In this document: in pieces, positions 5,650 through 6,140 of the stretch
How the letters are laid out: the number at the start of each line of letters is the position of its first letter
Numbering within the stretch: position 1 is the first letter of the stretch
From: Sedimenticola sp.
GTDB taxonomy: Bacteria; Pseudomonadota; Gammaproteobacteria; Chromatiales; Chromatiaceae
DNA length: 6,140 nt
Direction of reading: 5' to 3'
Assembly (NCBI GenBank): GCA_027023915.1
Contig: JALVUB010000203.1
Span: forward strand, 1-6,140
Notes under the pieces: model-generated
What the model was told of the DNA's origin: nothing
Database searches by the model: none
The model's input: the letters and a program-made list of their open reading frames with translations, nothing else
Position numbers and translations under genes: made by a program

Positions 5650-6140
5650 TGTCCGAGATCACCCCCCAGGAGATCGTCCGCGAGCTGGACAAGCACATCG
5701 TCGGCCAGGACCAGGCCAAGCGCGCGGTGGCCATCGCCCTGCGCAACCGCTGGCGCCGGACGCAGGTGGACCCCGAGCTGCGCAACGAGATCACCCCCAA
5801 GAACATCCTCATGATCGGCCCCACCGGCGTGGGCAAGACCGAGATCGCCCGCCGCCTGGCACGCTTGGCCAACGCCCCCTTCATCAAGGTGGAGGCCACC
5901 AAGTTCACCGAGGTGGGCTACGTGGGACGCGAGGTGGATTCCATCATTCGCGACCTGGCCGACGCCGCGGTGAGCATGGTGCGCGAGCAGGAGCTGGCCA
6001 AGGTGCGGGACGTGGCCACAGAAGCCGCCGAGGAGCGCATCCTGGACATCCTGCTGCCACCGCCGCGCAGCGCCGGCGCCTGGGAAGAGGAGGCCGCGCC
6101 GCCGGTGAGTTCGGCCACGCGGGAGAAGTTCCGCGAGCGG
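5649..6140 (+). CDS. hslU: HslU (ClpY), ATPase subunit of the HslUV protease (3' end cut off)
   Basis: The frame is open from ATG 5649 to the window edge, giving 164 residues of a family protein normally about 440-460 long. HslU is a hexameric AAA+ unfoldase that recognises substrates, unfolds them with ATP and threads them into HslV. The N-terminus MSEITPQEIVRELDKHIVGQ is typical. The Walker A motif is GPTGVGKT, with K63 and T64, and the pore loop GYVG is at 90-93. From about residue 105 the chain enters the intermediate (I) domain, which varies between species. Walker B, sensor and arginine-finger motifs lie beyond the window. The start shares its A with the hslV stop (TGATG), and GGAG at 5637-5640 gives a well-spaced Shine-Dalgarno sequence, so the two subunits are made together. 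Because no stop is inside the window, simple ORF listings can miss this gene. Confidence 0.96.
   Translation, partial: MSEITPQEIVRELDKHIVGQDQAKRAVAIALRNRWRRTQVDPELRNEITPKNILMIGPTGVGKTEIARRLARLANAPFIKVEATKFTEVGYVGREVDSIIRDLADAAVSMVREQELAKVRDVATEAAEERILDILLPPPRSAGAWEEEAAPPVSSATREKFRER

Overview
The window reads as ordinary chromosome of a proteobacterium, most likely a gammaproteobacterium. The main support is the gene order lptM-lysA-dapF-DUF484-xerC. E. coli keeps a related cluster (yifL/lptM, dapF, yigA, xerC) but has lysA and hslVU elsewhere. From memory, the version with lysA inside and hslV-hslU directly after xerC fits gammaproteobacteria outside the enterics, such as Chromatiales or Ectothiorhodospiraceae-like lineages; that placement is inference. 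No mobile element, CRISPR array, tRNA or rRNA was seen, and apart from the genes cut at the window edges no broken gene was seen.

Layout. At the left edge is the 3' end of a TonB-family protein gene (1-227), followed after 4 bases by a small MazG-like nucleotide pyrophosphohydrolase (232-585). A carboxylesterase/phospholipase-type alpha/beta hydrolase lies on the minus strand (591-1232) and converges on the pyrophosphohydrolase gene with only 5 bases between the stops. A short divergent promoter region (about 1233-1299) separates the esterase from a tightly packed plus-strand operon. That operon is lptM (1300-1404), lysA (1407-2654), dapF (2651-3478), a DUF484/GAF-like gene (3475-4146) and xerC (4143-5042). 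The last three junctions are 4-base ATGA overlaps, and lptM and lysA are 2 bases apart. A 64-base AT-richer leader then precedes hslV (5107-5649), which overlaps hslU (5649 to beyond 6140) by one base.

How the genes fit together. DapF makes meso-diaminopimelate for peptidoglycan, and LysA decarboxylates it to lysine, so the pair sets the split between cell wall and protein synthesis. LptM is a small lipoprotein that helps mature the LPS translocon, so the front of the operon has a cell-envelope theme. XerC is the tyrosine recombinase that resolves chromosome dimers at dif. HslV and HslU form the ATP-dependent HslUV protease. The DUF484 protein is conserved in this position but has no firm function.

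I do not see an undescribed system here. The points most worth a second look are a very short LptM with a glutamine tail, a symmetric TATA element that could fire both ways at 1259-1266, an ambiguous TTG start for the esterase, a palindrome over the hslV ribosome-binding region, and a marked rise in GC content from left to right.
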